This document shows positions 9,999-17,245 of a DNA stretch of 64,000 nucleotides, in pieces. The position numbers and the translations under genes were made by a program. The stretch's first letter is position 1. The number at the start of each line of letters is the position of its first letter. The notes beneath the pieces were generated by a model, which did not search any database, had not been told where the DNA came from, and saw nothing but the letters and a program-made list of their open reading frames with translations. The DNA is from Pirellulales bacterium (GTDB lineage Bacteria > Planctomycetota > Planctomycetia > Pirellulales > Lacipirellulaceae): NCBI GenBank assembly GCA_022841705.1, contig JALHQZ010000001.1:434001-498000 (forward strand), in the 5' to 3' direction.

Positions 9999-10880
9999 TC
10001 AGTCGCGCCAGCAATCGGGCGTTGAACACCCGGCCAGCGACTGGAGCACGCGCTCCGTGATCGCCGCCACCAGTTGGTCTTCGCTTTGCGAACTTTCCGA
10101 TGCCGACTTAGCAACGGGGGGCATCGCTGGCGGCGCCTCGAACGCTTTGCGCTCGACGCCGGCGGTCTTCCAAGTCTCGCGGAAGATATCGTTCGCACAG
10201 ATGTCGCAGTTCTCGTATTCCTTGGTGAGCCGCGGATCGCTGAAGCCCCATTTTTGCTTCAGGTCCAAGAGTTCCTGGCTTTTCTCTCGGCTGAGATACT
10301 GAATGTTGCCGAGTTGTTTCGCGAGCAGCAGCATCCGGCAATAGGCGTCGAGAATTTCGGTCCACCAATACGCCCGTTCGACCGTTTCGCCGTAGCTCAC
10401 GGTGCCATGGTTGGCGAGGATGATGACGTTCGTCTTCTGCACGAACGGCATGATCGTTTCCGCAAACGCTTGGCCGCCGGGTGTCTCGTACTTCGTGATC
10501 GGCACGTCGCCGAGGAAGACTTCCACTTCCGGCAACACGCATTGCGGAATCGGTTCCCGGGCGATGGCGAACGCCGTCGCGTGTGGCGGGTGGCAATGCA
10601 CCACGCTCTTCACGTCGGGCCGGGCTTTCATGATTTCCAGATGCAGTAGTGCTTCACTAGAGCGCTTTTTCACGCCGGCCGTTTGCTTGCCGGTCATGTC
10701 GATGGTGCAGATGTCCTCGGGCTTCAAAAACCCCTTGCTGTGCATGGTGGGCGTGCAGAGGACTTCGTTCGGCCCAACACGATAGGTGATATTCCCATCA
10801 TTCGCCGCCGCGAAACCCTTTTTGTAGATGCGATCGCCGATCTCGATGATTTCTTTTTTTGCTTGATGAATGTTGATCAT
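9999..10880 (-). CDS. Class II aldolase of the microcompartment (fuculose/rhamnulose-phosphate type)
   Basis: A 293-residue class II (zinc) aldolase, likely cleaving L-fuculose- or L-rhamnulose-1-phosphate to lactaldehyde and dihydroxyacetone phosphate. Visible: NDGNITYRV near the start, the metal-binding HCHPPHA and ILANHGTVSYG. Beyond the catalytic domain a tail of about 60 residues ends in EDQLVAAITERVLQSLAG, an amphipathic helix like those at the N-termini of the dehydrogenase and PduL of this operon, so a probable encapsulation signal. It is the last gene of the operon. ATG at 10880 (MINIHQAK) is preferred over a start at 10919 because the upstream codons overlap a palindrome. Confidence 0.9.
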   Translation of the reverse strand: MINIHQAKKEIIEIGDRIYKKGFAAANDGNITYRVGPNEVLCTPTMHSKGFLKPEDICTIDMTGKQTAGVKKRSSEALLHLEIMKARPDVKSVVHCHPPHATAFAIAREPIPQCVLPEVEVFLGDVPITKYETPGGQAFAETIMPFVQKTNVIILANHGTVSYGETVERAYWWTEILDAYCRMLLLAKQLGNIQYLSREKSQELLDLKQKWGFSDPRLTKEYENCDICANDIFRETWKTAGVERKAFEAPPAMPPVAKSASESSQSEDQLVAAITERVLQSLAGCSTPDCWRD

Positions 10881-10896
10881 GGCTTTTTGTTGTTGA

Positions 10897-10972
10897 TTAA
10901 CCGCGAAAGACGCGAACAAGCGCGAAAGGAACTGAGTTAGCTGCTTCGCGCTTGTTCGCGTGTTTCGCGATT
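10897..10972. repeat. Palindrome between shell gene and aldolase gene
   Basis: Imperfect inverted repeat, arms at 10897-10926 and 10945-10972, with unit-like CGCGAAAGACGCGAACAAGC on one side and its near complement on the other. It fills the 100-base spacer before the aldolase gene. In mRNA it would form a stable hairpin between the last pentamer gene and the aldolase. Confidence 0.75.
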
Positions 10973-10980
10973 AGAATTCC

Positions 10981-11262
10981 TTAAACGTCAATCCTATCGA
11001 GGATCGCCGCACAGTAGGCATCAATCGGCTTATCGTTCGGCCGAAACGGCTGAGCCGCTTCGCCCCCTTCGCTCAGGGCGATCAGCGAACCTTCGCCGAC
11101 GCCTAAGTCGTCCCACACCACCAGCGTTTCGCCGGCCGGTGTGGTGGCTTCGTTTTGCAATTCCGCGACGGTTAAGGGCGTAGCGAGTTTCAATCGGCCG
11201 CCCACCAAGCTCTGGTGAGCGCGACTCAGCGTCACTGTGCCTTGCACCAATGCGATTCGCAT
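10981..11262 (-). CDS. Microcompartment pentameric shell protein (EutN/CcmL family), third copy
   Basis: A 93-residue BMC-P vertex protein (pfam03319). It starts MRIALVQGTVTLSRAHQSLVG, with the family features GxV..T.....L.G, then VVWDDLGVGEGSLIALSEGG and a PIDAYCAAILDRID end. Five copies cap the corners of the icosahedral shell. Three different BMC-P genes occur here, as is usual for the Planctomycetes-Verrucomicrobia type. It begins 3 bases after the stop of the small unknown protein. Confidence 0.93.
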   Translation of the reverse strand: MRIALVQGTVTLSRAHQSLVGGRLKLATPLTVAELQNEATTPAGETLVVWDDLGVGEGSLIALSEGGEAAQPFRPNDKPIDAYCAAILDRIDV

Positions 11263-11265
11263 AAC

Positions 11266-11535
11266 TTACTTCTCCGCTCGCTCAAGGCTCACGCCGCGCT
11301 GGCGAAGTTCATCCACCGCCGCCGGGGTGACGATCGCACGCTTGGAAACTCGGATCGATGAAATTCCATCCAGTCGATCACGCAGCGTTGAAGTTGTCAC
11401 CACCCGTTCAGTAATTTCCATCATTGACGCCGCTTGCGGCTTAGAGTTCGACTGGCAACCGCAGCTAGTGTCTGCGCGCAACCGCTTCACCACTTCGGCG
11501 ACAATCCATTCGAGTTGTTCCGCCGAAAGCGTCAT
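11266..11535 (-). CDS. Small microcompartment-operon protein of unknown function
   Basis: An 89-residue protein that I do not recognise. From ATG at 11535 it begins MTLSAEQLEWIVAEVVKRLR, an amphipathic helix matching the candidate encapsulation helices of the operon's enzymes. A short linker has a CGC motif (TSCGCQSNSK). The second half (ERVVTTSTLRDRLDGISSI, then VSKRAIVTPAAVDELRQRGV) looks like a compact alpha/beta segment; the VTPAAxDxLRxRGV stretch is reminiscent of short segments in other microcompartment-associated proteins. The start overlaps the upstream shell gene stop (ATGA), so it is cotranslated with shell parts. I infer a lumen protein, adaptor or scaffold. No catalytic motif is apparent. 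Confidence 0.8.
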   Translation of the reverse strand: MTLSAEQLEWIVAEVVKRLRADTSCGCQSNSKPQAASMMEITERVVTTSTLRDRLDGISSIRVSKRAIVTPAAVDELRQRGVSLERAEK

Positions 11536-11792
11536 TCGTCCACCACTCCCAGCACGCTCCACCGCACAGGCGTGGAATCATCTTTCATCAGTTCGCGGGT
11601 CAGTTTGCCATCGCTGGTGAGAATTGCCGTTTGGCCCACGCCGACGCCCAAGTGATCGATCGCCAGTTGCGGGTCGCCATCGAACGATTTACCGTCTTGC
11701 ATCAGCGGCTGCGCAACGAGCAACCGCCAGCCTTCAAGCGAAGGATGTTTAGTTGTCGCGGTGGCGGTGCCGATGATGCGAGCTAGGAGCAT
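11532..11792 (-). CDS. Microcompartment pentameric shell protein (EutN/CcmL family), second copy
   Basis: An 86-residue BMC-P vertex protein. It begins MLLARIIGTATATTKHPSLEG, the classical start of CcmL/EutN, then GWRLLVAQPL, AIDHLGVGVGQTAILTSDG and the VRWSVLGVVDE end. The stop overlaps the next start by ATGA at 11532-11535. It differs enough from the other two pentamers of the operon to suggest distinct vertex positions rather than recent duplication. Confidence 0.95.
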   Translation of the reverse strand: MLLARIIGTATATTKHPSLEGWRLLVAQPLMQDGKSFDGDPQLAIDHLGVGVGQTAILTSDGKLTRELMKDDSTPVRWSVLGVVDE

Positions 11793-11818
11793 TTGGCGAT
11801 CAGTGAGCGGTGAAAAAT

Positions 11819-13255
11819 CTAAGTGCCGCTTTTGCCGAGGACGTACAGGTCGTCAATCAGCGAGCAGCGGCGTTCGCGAGTGAAAGTGAGTGGCGTGGTG
11901 ACGCCTTCACCGGTGGGAGTGGCGATGGAGAAGGACAAATACCCTTCGCCGCCGAGGCCGAGCGCCGCCATGCAGGGGCCGTTTTTGACGAACAGCGTGG
12001 TGTCCATCACGCGGCCCATCTTGGTCATGTTCCGCACATTGTTGGTGTGAATAATCGCCGTGTGCCGAAAGCCGTGCTCGAAGTGCTTCGCCTTGGCGAT
12101 GGCTTCATCCACATCCTTGCAGCGGACGAACGGCAGGAAGGGCATCATCTGCTCAACGGGCACGAAGGGGTTCGACTCCGCGACTTCGCCGAACAGTAAT
12201 TCCGTCTCCGGCGCCACCTTGCGGCCGGCGGCGGCGGCCAGCACGGCGGCGTCTTTACCAATAAAATCCTTGTGGGCGACTTCGTGCTTGTGTTCGCCTT
12301 CGCCAGTGGTGGTAATCGCCGCGGCGGTGAGCTTGGTGATTTCGCTCGCCGTCAGCCGCACGGCGCCCGCTTTCTCCATCGCTTGCATCATCTTGTCGAA
12401 CACGCTGGCAACGACGAAGACTTCTTTCTCGGCTATGCAGAGCAGATTGTTGTCGTACGCGGCGCCGGTGATCATCGCCCGCGCTGCGCGATCGAGATCG
12501 GCGGTTTCGTCCACCACCACTGGCGGATTCCCCGGCCCGGCAACTATTGCCCGCTTGCCGCTATTGAGCGCCGCTCTCGCGACCGCCGGTCCGCCGGTAA
12601 CGCAAATACAGCTCACGCCGCGATGTTTGAACAGGGCGTTTGCGGTGTCGAGCGTCGGCTCGGTGATCAGACAAATAAGATTGTCGATGCCGATGGCTTG
12701 CTCAATCGCGCGGTTAAAGCGTTCAACGCCCACAGCCGCGACTTTCTTGCCGCTGGGGTGCGGATTGACTACCAGCGTATTGCCGCCGGCGATCATGCTC
12801 ACCGCGTTGCCGGTGATGGTGGGGAGCGAATGCGTGACCGGTGTGATGGCGCCGATGACGCCGAAGGGGGCGTGTTCGATCACCGCTAGGCCATGGTCGC
12901 CGCTGAAACACTGCGATTGAAGAAACTCGACACCAGGAGTCCGTTCGCCGAGCGTCTTGAGCTTTTCAATCTTGTGAACCAACCGGCCAATTTTCGTTTC
13001 GTTCATCTCCAGCGTGCCGAGTTCAACACACTGATCGATCGAAATCTTGCGGATGCAATCGATCGCCTTCTTGCGGTCTTCAATCGGGCGCCGGCTCAGT
13101 TCATCAAACGCCGCGGTCGCCGCCTGCACGGCGGAATCGACCGACGTGAACAAACCATGTTTGCCGCTCTTGGCGGCCGGCGCCGGCGGGATGCCACCGA
13201 CTTCGGCGAGCACCTGCTGCACGACACTGCGGATGAGAGTTTCGGAGAATTGCAT
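11819..13255 (-). CDS. CoA-acylating aldehyde dehydrogenase of the microcompartment
   Basis: A 478-residue PduP/EutE-like enzyme, oxidising lactaldehyde (or another short aldehyde) to acyl-CoA with NAD. It begins MQFSETLIRSVVQQVLAEVG, an N-terminal encapsulation-type helix, then a Pro/Ala linker. The catalytic Cys lies in NNLLCIAEKE (about residue 285). NAD-site elements APFGVIGAITPVTH and NTLVVNPHPSG are visible, and a glycine-rich AGPGNPPVVVD follows. ATG at 13255 is chosen; an in-frame ATG at 13300 would translate a heptamer repeat into the odd leader PRQQPIANSPQSPP. Confidence 0.93.
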   Translation of the reverse strand: MQFSETLIRSVVQQVLAEVGGIPPAPAAKSGKHGLFTSVDSAVQAATAAFDELSRRPIEDRKKAIDCIRKISIDQCVELGTLEMNETKIGRLVHKIEKLKTLGERTPGVEFLQSQCFSGDHGLAVIEHAPFGVIGAITPVTHSLPTITGNAVSMIAGGNTLVVNPHPSGKKVAAVGVERFNRAIEQAIGIDNLICLITEPTLDTANALFKHRGVSCICVTGGPAVARAALNSGKRAIVAGPGNPPVVVDETADLDRAARAMITGAAYDNNLLCIAEKEVFVVASVFDKMMQAMEKAGAVRLTASEITKLTAAAITTTGEGEHKHEVAHKDFIGKDAAVLAAAAGRKVAPETELLFGEVAESNPFVPVEQMMPFLPFVRCKDVDEAIAKAKHFEHGFRHTAIIHTNNVRNMTKMGRVMDTTLFVKNGPCMAALGLGGEGYLSFSIATPTGEGVTTPLTFTRERRCSLIDDLYVLGKSGT

Positions 13256-13265
13256 TGGGGGAGAC

Positions 13266-13293
13266 TGTGGGCTGTTAGCTATTGGCTGTTGTC
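13266..13293. repeat. Heptamer repeat (TGTTGGC family) upstream of aldehyde dehydrogenase
   Basis: Four 7-bp units: TGTGGGC, TGTTAGC, TATTGGC, TGTTGTC. They lie immediately before the dehydrogenase start. The same family recurs at 18346-18380 and inside ileS (21025-21101, 21384-21418). Confidence 0.8.
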
Positions 13294-13314
13294 GAGGCAT
13301 TGCTAAAGACGTCG

Positions 13315-13620
13315 CTAACTCTTAAACACCTGCTGCTTGCCAACCTGTACGGTGTCGACGATGCCAATCACCACGGTGTCGATTGGCAGGTTCTTGGTTT
13401 CGGGCGTCAGGCGGGCGCTCGAGCCCTGGGTGATCAACACGAACTCTCCTTCGCCGGCGCCGACGGTGTCCACGGCCACGAACGTGCGGCCGGTGGTCAC
13501 CAGCGACTCGCGCTTGGCAGGGTCGAGCCGATACGGTTCGACCATCAGCAGCTTATGGCCGGTCATTGTGTCGACCTTTTGAGTCGCAACAACCGAACCG
13601 GTAACTCTGGCGAGGAACAT
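13315..13620 (-). CDS. Microcompartment pentameric shell protein (EutN/CcmL family), first copy
   Basis: A 101-residue BMC-P vertex protein. It starts MFLARVTGSVVATQKVDTMTG, with KLLMVEPY, FVAVDTVGAGEGEFVLITQG and an IDTVVIGIVDTV end, the full EutN/CcmL pattern. It lies between acetate kinase and the aldehyde dehydrogenase. Spacers on both sides hold heptamer repeats. Confidence 0.95.
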   Translation of the reverse strand: MFLARVTGSVVATQKVDTMTGHKLLMVEPYRLDPAKRESLVTTGRTFVAVDTVGAGEGEFVLITQGSSARLTPETKNLPIDTVVIGIVDTVQVGKQQVFKS

Positions 13621-13625
13621 GGGAA

Positions 13626-13681
13626 GGGATTGGGATTTAGGATGTGGGATTTAGTCGTGTAGCCGCGGGGCTCGTCCCCGC
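13626..13681. repeat. Heptamer repeat and GC palindrome between ackA and a shell gene
   Basis: Units GGGATTG, GGATTTA, GGATGTG, GGATTTA occupy 13626-13653. They are followed by a short GC palindrome (AGCCGCGGGGCTCGTCCCCG, 13661-13680). The first family recurs at 27231-27265 in complementary orientation, the second at 35761-35884 and about 50667-50693. Confidence 0.75.
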
Positions 13682-13689
13682 GTTTTCAC

Positions 13690-14877
13690 TCACGTTTGTT
13701 TGAGCAGTTCGTAAGTCTGTCTCGCAACTACCAGTTCTTCATTCGTCGCGATGGTCCATATCTGAGCAGCGCTTGTTGCATCGTGCAGTGCGGTTTCACT
13801 ACCGCCGGCGTTGTTGAGTTCTTTTGACAACACAATTCCAAACGGTTCGAGTCCCGCACAGACCGCGGTTCGCAGTTCGGCGTCGTGCTGGCCGATGCCG
13901 CCGGCAAACGCTAACAAATCAACGCCGCCCAGTTCCACCAAGTACGCGCCGATGTAGTGCCGGATGCCGGTAACATACACATCAATCGCTAGCTTTGCGT
14001 GCTCGTTGCCTCCGTTCGCTGCGGCCCGCACGTCGCGTAGGTCGTTGCTCACACCGCTCAGGCCAAGTAGGCCCGATTTGCTGCTCAGTTCCTCCAGCAG
14101 CACGTCGAAACTCTTGCCGGTTCGTTCACGCAGTTGCAACAGGGCGAACGGATCGAAATCTCCCACCCGGTTGTTCTGCGCGAGGCCGCTTTGCGGGCTC
14201 ATGCCCATGCTGGTCGCGACGCTTTCACCGCTGCGGATCGCGCAGATGCTGCTCGATCCGCCCAGGTGACACGAAATGACACGGCCATCGGTTCGGCCGA
14301 GAATCTCCGCCGCCCGGGTCGCCACGTAGCGATGACTCGCACCGTGAAATCCCCACCGCTGCACGCCGTACTCCGTACGCCACTGGTGCGGCACGGCATA
14401 CGCACGATTCTTCGCGGGGATCGTCGCATGGAACCCCGTTTCAAAGGCCGCCACCAACGGCAACTGTGGAAATGCTTCCCGCAACTGCCGCATCGCCGCG
14501 ATGTACGGCGGGTTGTGTGCGGGCGCCACGGGGTTCATCTCCGCCATGGCGGCGAGGACCTCGTCATTCACCTCTCGCACGCCGCCCGCTCGGCCGCCAT
14601 GCACCGCTTTGAAACCGATCGCTTCGATTTCCGCCGCCGAGTGCAAACACCCCGTCGCCGGATCGGTGAGTTGTGCGAGGCACGCCTCAACCGCCGCCGC
14701 ATGATTCGGCGCCGCGACGGTTGTTTCGGTTCGTACGCCGCCAATCTCCACGACTGCCGCGCTGGTCGCCTGGCCAATTCGCTCCACGCTCCCCCGCGCG
14801 AGCCGCCGTTCGCTCGGCAACTCGAACAGTTGATACTTAAAGCTCGTTGAGCCCAGGTTGGCGACCAGAATCTTCAT
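13690..14877 (-). CDS. ackA: Acetate/propionate-type kinase of the microcompartment operon
   Basis: A 395-residue acetokinase-family enzyme, converting acyl-phosphate plus ADP to acid and ATP. Motifs: NLGSTSFKYQLFE at the N-terminus, VHGGRAGG with the substrate Arg, RWGFHGASHRYV, ISCHLGGSSSICAI and FAGGIGQHDAELR. The stretch usually read as a GTRSGDxDP motif is here NNRVGDFDP, retaining Arg and Asp. No encapsulation helix is seen at either end, so it may work outside the shell. Its position between shell genes ties it to the pathway, where it recovers ATP from the PduL product. Confidence 0.93.
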   Translation of the reverse strand: MKILVANLGSTSFKYQLFELPSERRLARGSVERIGQATSAAVVEIGGVRTETTVAAPNHAAAVEACLAQLTDPATGCLHSAAEIEAIGFKAVHGGRAGGVREVNDEVLAAMAEMNPVAPAHNPPYIAAMRQLREAFPQLPLVAAFETGFHATIPAKNRAYAVPHQWRTEYGVQRWGFHGASHRYVATRAAEILGRTDGRVISCHLGGSSSICAIRSGESVATSMGMSPQSGLAQNNRVGDFDPFALLQLRERTGKSFDVLLEELSSKSGLLGLSGVSNDLRDVRAAANGGNEHAKLAIDVYVTGIRHYIGAYLVELGGVDLLAFAGGIGQHDAELRTAVCAGLEPFGIVLSKELNNAGGSETALHDATSAAQIWTIATNEELVVARQTYELLKQT

Positions 14878-14905
14878 CGCAATCCGTTACAACTTGTCTT
14901 GCGGC

Positions 14906-15175
14906 TTACGAGAAATAGGCTTTCATCACGCCGTCGCTGGGACGGGGGATGACGTGGCTGGCGATGAAGTCGCCGACTTGGGCGGCTGCTGCGGCGCCCG
15001 CTTCGACGGCGGCGCGGACGCTGCCGACATCACCACTAACCACGGTGGTCACCAGACCCCCGCCAAGGTTGATCCGCTTTTCCACTTTCACATTCGCGGC
15101 CTTCGCCATCGCGTCGGTCGCTTCCACCAACGGCACGAGGCCTTTGGTTTCGATAAGTCCGATTGCTGAGCTCAT
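14906..15175 (-). CDS. Microcompartment hexameric shell protein (BMC-H), copy 2
   Basis: An 89-residue single-domain BMC-H protein (pfam00936). It starts MSSAIGLIETKGLVPLVEAT and has the pore-region GGGLVTTVVSGDVGSVRAAV and the IASHVIPRPSD end. Six copies make a shell facet tile with a central pore, here lined by a Gly-rich loop. It is the shorter of the two hexamers. Confidence 0.96.
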   Translation of the reverse strand: MSSAIGLIETKGLVPLVEATDAMAKAANVKVEKRINLGGGLVTTVVSGDVGSVRAAVEAGAAAAAQVGDFIASHVIPRPSDGVMKAYFS

Positions 15176-15188
15176 TTGAAATTTTCCG

Positions 15189-15216
15189 TTGTTAATAGTC
15201 AGTCGTCAGTTGTTAC
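15189..15216. repeat. Heptamer repeat between the two BMC-H genes
   Basis: Four degenerate 7-bp units: TTGTTAA, TAGTCAG, TCGTCAG, TTGTTAC. They sit in the 59-base spacer between the hexamer genes. Similar TAGTCAG-type units occur at 35790-35850. Confidence 0.65.
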
Positions 15217-15234
15217 GATTGTGGTTGGGCCGAA

Positions 15235-15552
15235 TTATTCAGCGCCGCCGCTTGGTTTCTTGGCGCCGGCCTTAGTGAGGCTGAGCACCACGTTCACGTC
15301 GTCGTGCGGGCGGGGGATCACTTGCACGCTCACCACTTCGCCGATGCGGCTAGCGGCCGCGGCGCCGGCGTCGGTGGCGGCTTTCACCGCAGCCACGTCG
15401 CCGGTGATGAAGGCGCTGGCAAAGCCCGAGCCCACCTTGTCCCACGACAGGAACTCCACGTTCGCTGCCTTCAGCATCGCGTCGGTTGCTTCGACGAGGG
15501 TGACAAACCCTTTCGTCTCAATCATGCCGAGCGCTTCGACATTCTTCGCCAT
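15235..15552 (-). CDS. Microcompartment hexameric shell protein (BMC-H), copy 1
   Basis: A 105-residue BMC-H protein. It begins [20 protein letters not shown], with [15 protein letters not shown], the pore loop [20 protein letters not shown] and [11 protein letters not shown] short Lys/Gly tail ([11 protein letters not shown]) extends beyond the domain. A GAGG ribosome-binding site lies about 9 bases before the ATG. It is probably the major facet protein, since shell hexamers are usually most abundant; that is inference. Confidence 0.96.
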   Translation of the reverse strand: MAKNVEALGMIETKGFVTLVEATDAMLKAANVEFLSWDKVGSGFASAFITGDVAAVKAATDAGAAAASRIGEVVSVQVIPRPHDDVNVVLSLTKAGAKKPSGGAE

Positions 15553-15604
15553 TAGTTAGGTCCTCATAGTAAAAAGGTTGTTTCGCTGAAATCGCTTATC
15601 GTTC

Positions 15605-15667
15605 ATTGGTCATTTCGGCTTGGTCATTGTGCATTCGAATGACCAATGACCAAGCCGAAATGACCAA
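15605..15667. repeat. Nine-unit heptamer palindrome (TTGGTCA family) in the microcompartment operon
   Basis: Units of 7 bp: ATTGGTC, ATTTCGG, CTTGGTC, ATTGTGC, ATTCGAA, TGACCAA, TGACCAA, GCCGAAA, TGACCAA. The arms are complementary about the TTCGAA centre with only two mismatches. It lies between pduL and the first hexamer gene. The same nine-unit element recurs at 36788-36850 and part of it at 51930-52044. Confidence 0.9.
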
Positions 15668-15674
15668 TTGTCGC

Positions 15675-16412
15675 TTAGTGATCGTGACACTTACACTTTT
15701 CTTGTTTCAACAGTTCGATACTCGTCGCGTGATCAAGGTCGCAGGCGTTGCCCTCGTCGGTATCGATGTGGACTTCCAGCTTGCTCGTCGCGTCGGCGCG
15801 CACCAGCAGGTCTTCCAGGAGCGTCGTGCAACTGCCGACGATTCGCAGATTCATTCGGTCGCCGTTTTGCACGCCATACCGGGCGGCCTCATCGAAGCTC
15901 ATGTGAACGTGGCGTTCGGCGCGGATGACCCCTTCGGCCAATTCCACCACACCGGCGGGGCCCACGAGCACGCAACCCGGCGTGCCAGCGATTTTGCCAC
16001 TGGCTCTGACGGGGAGATCGATGCCTAGTGAGATTCCATCAGTGAACGCGAGTTCGACTTGGCTGAAAGGCCGCGTGGGGCCGAGCACCCGCACGTTCGG
16101 CAGCATGCGCCGCCGCGGACCAACGACCATCACGGTCTCTTCCGCCGCGTAGAAACCATCTTGGTAGAGTGCTTTTGAGGGAGTGAGTTTGTGGCCTTTG
16201 CCGAACAGCGTCTCGACATGCGCGTCGGTCAAGTGAACATGTCGGGCGGAAATGCTCACGAGAAGTCTCGCTTCGGTAGTGCCGGCTGACAGCGAACTCG
16301 TCGGCAGCGGCCCTAAAGGAAGCGCAAGCTGCTTCCGCACGACATCGCGAACGATGCGTTCAATGGTCGAGCGATCAAGAGTAGGCGCTGTTGACATATT
16401 CTGTTTCGTCAT
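15675..16412 (-). CDS. pduL: PduL-type phosphotransacylase
   Basis: A 245-residue PduL enzyme, exchanging CoA for phosphate on the acyl-CoA made by the aldehyde dehydrogenase, which frees CoA inside the shell. Two PduL domains carry the zinc-binding His motifs SARHVHLT (about 54-61) and [21 protein letters not shown] and [15 protein letters not shown] are further family landmarks. The N-terminus [17 protein letters not shown] is a classic encapsulation helix. The C-terminus ends CKCHDH, an unusual Cys/His tail that might bind metal. ATG at 16412 or 16397 is possible; no clear ribosome-binding site decides. Confidence 0.95.
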   Translation of the reverse strand: MTKQNMSTAPTLDRSTIERIVRDVVRKQLALPLGPLPTSSLSAGTTEARLLVSISARHVHLTDAHVETLFGKGHKLTPSKALYQDGFYAAEETVMVVGPRRRMLPNVRVLGPTRPFSQVELAFTDGISLGIDLPVRASGKIAGTPGCVLVGPAGVVELAEGVIRAERHVHMSFDEAARYGVQNGDRMNLRIVGSCTTLLEDLLVRADATSKLEVHIDTDEGNACDLDHATSIELLKQEKCKCHDH

Positions 16413-16441
16413 GAGCCCCGGACGTCAGTCCATGGAGTTCG

Positions 16442-17245
16442 TCAGTTAGTCGAGCTTTCCACCAACGTTGTTGTTTCCATTTCCGCCAGCACCAACTCAC
16501 ACCCTGCCGCCGTGATCTGCTCGCGCCATTCAGCGGGCAAATCGCTATCCACCACAAACTTCTGCACCGCGCTCAGCGGGCAGAGATGCGCCAGGCTGTG
16601 GTGGCCAAACTTGGTGCTGTCGGCGACGACGAGCACTTCTTCGGCGCAGTAGATCATCGCGCGCTGCGTGGCGACGAGCAGTTGGTTGCTGTTGAAGAGC
16701 CCTTGGGCTGTGATGCCGGCGGAGCTCATCACCGAGCGCCGGACGTGAATACTTTTCAGCACCTGGCAGGCGTACTCGCCCAGCAGCGCGCCGGAGCGAT
16801 TGTGGACGTACCCGCCGATGACGACCAAATCGCTTTCCGCGGAACCGCTGAACAGGTTCGCCACCGGCAGCGAGTTGGTAACGACTTGCAGCGGCCGGCC
16901 CACCAAATGTTGGGCGAGCTCGTACGTGGTGCTGCCGCCGTCGAGCAGCACGGTATCGCCATCTTCGATGAGCTGAGCGGCGGCAGCGGCGATCGCTTTC
17001 TTGCGGTCCCACTCGGCGCTTTGCCGTTGGCGGAAATGGGCGAGCTGCGGCGTCGGCCCGGTGTAAAACACGCCGCCGTGGGTTCGTTTGGCGACGCCAA
17101 CCTGTTCCAGGTGGGCTAAATCGCGGCGAATGGTCGATTCGGAAACCGCCAGCTCGGTCACCAGTTCCGGCAATGACGCAAACCCTTTGCGCTGCACGAT
17201 TTCGAGCAGTTTCGAGCGGCGGTCGTCGGTGACGATGGCGATCAT
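16442..17245 (-). CDS. DeoR-family transcriptional regulator of the microcompartment operon
   Basis: A 267-residue DeoR/GlpR repressor. The N-terminal winged helix (about 6-60) shows RRSKLLEIVQRKGFASLPEL and the recognition helix VSESTIRRDLAHLE. The C-terminal sugar-phosphate sensor domain includes DGDTVLLDGGSTTYELAQHL and VVTNSLPVANL, then DSTKFG. Such proteins respond to phosphorylated sugars, fitting a fucose/rhamnose pathway. It is the first gene of the operon, 30 bases before pduL, and likely represses its own promoter through the repeats at 17300-17328. Confidence 0.92.
   Translation of the reverse strand: MIAIVTDDRRSKLLEIVQRKGFASLPELVTELAVSESTIRRDLAHLEQVGVAKRTHGGVFYTGPTPQLAHFRQRQSAEWDRKKAIAAAAAQLIEDGDTVLLDGGSTTYELAQHLVGRPLQVVTNSLPVANLFSGSAESDLVVIGGYVHNRSGALLGEYACQVLKSIHVRRSVMSSAGITAQGLFNSNQLLVATQRAMIYCAEEVLVVADSTKFGHHSLAHLCPLSAVQKFVVDSDLPAEWREQITAAGCELVLAEMETTTLVESSTN

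Noticed and set aside
15605..15667. Short direct repeats as a CRISPR array
   Set aside because: Units are 7 bp without spacers, palindromic, and no cas genes are present.
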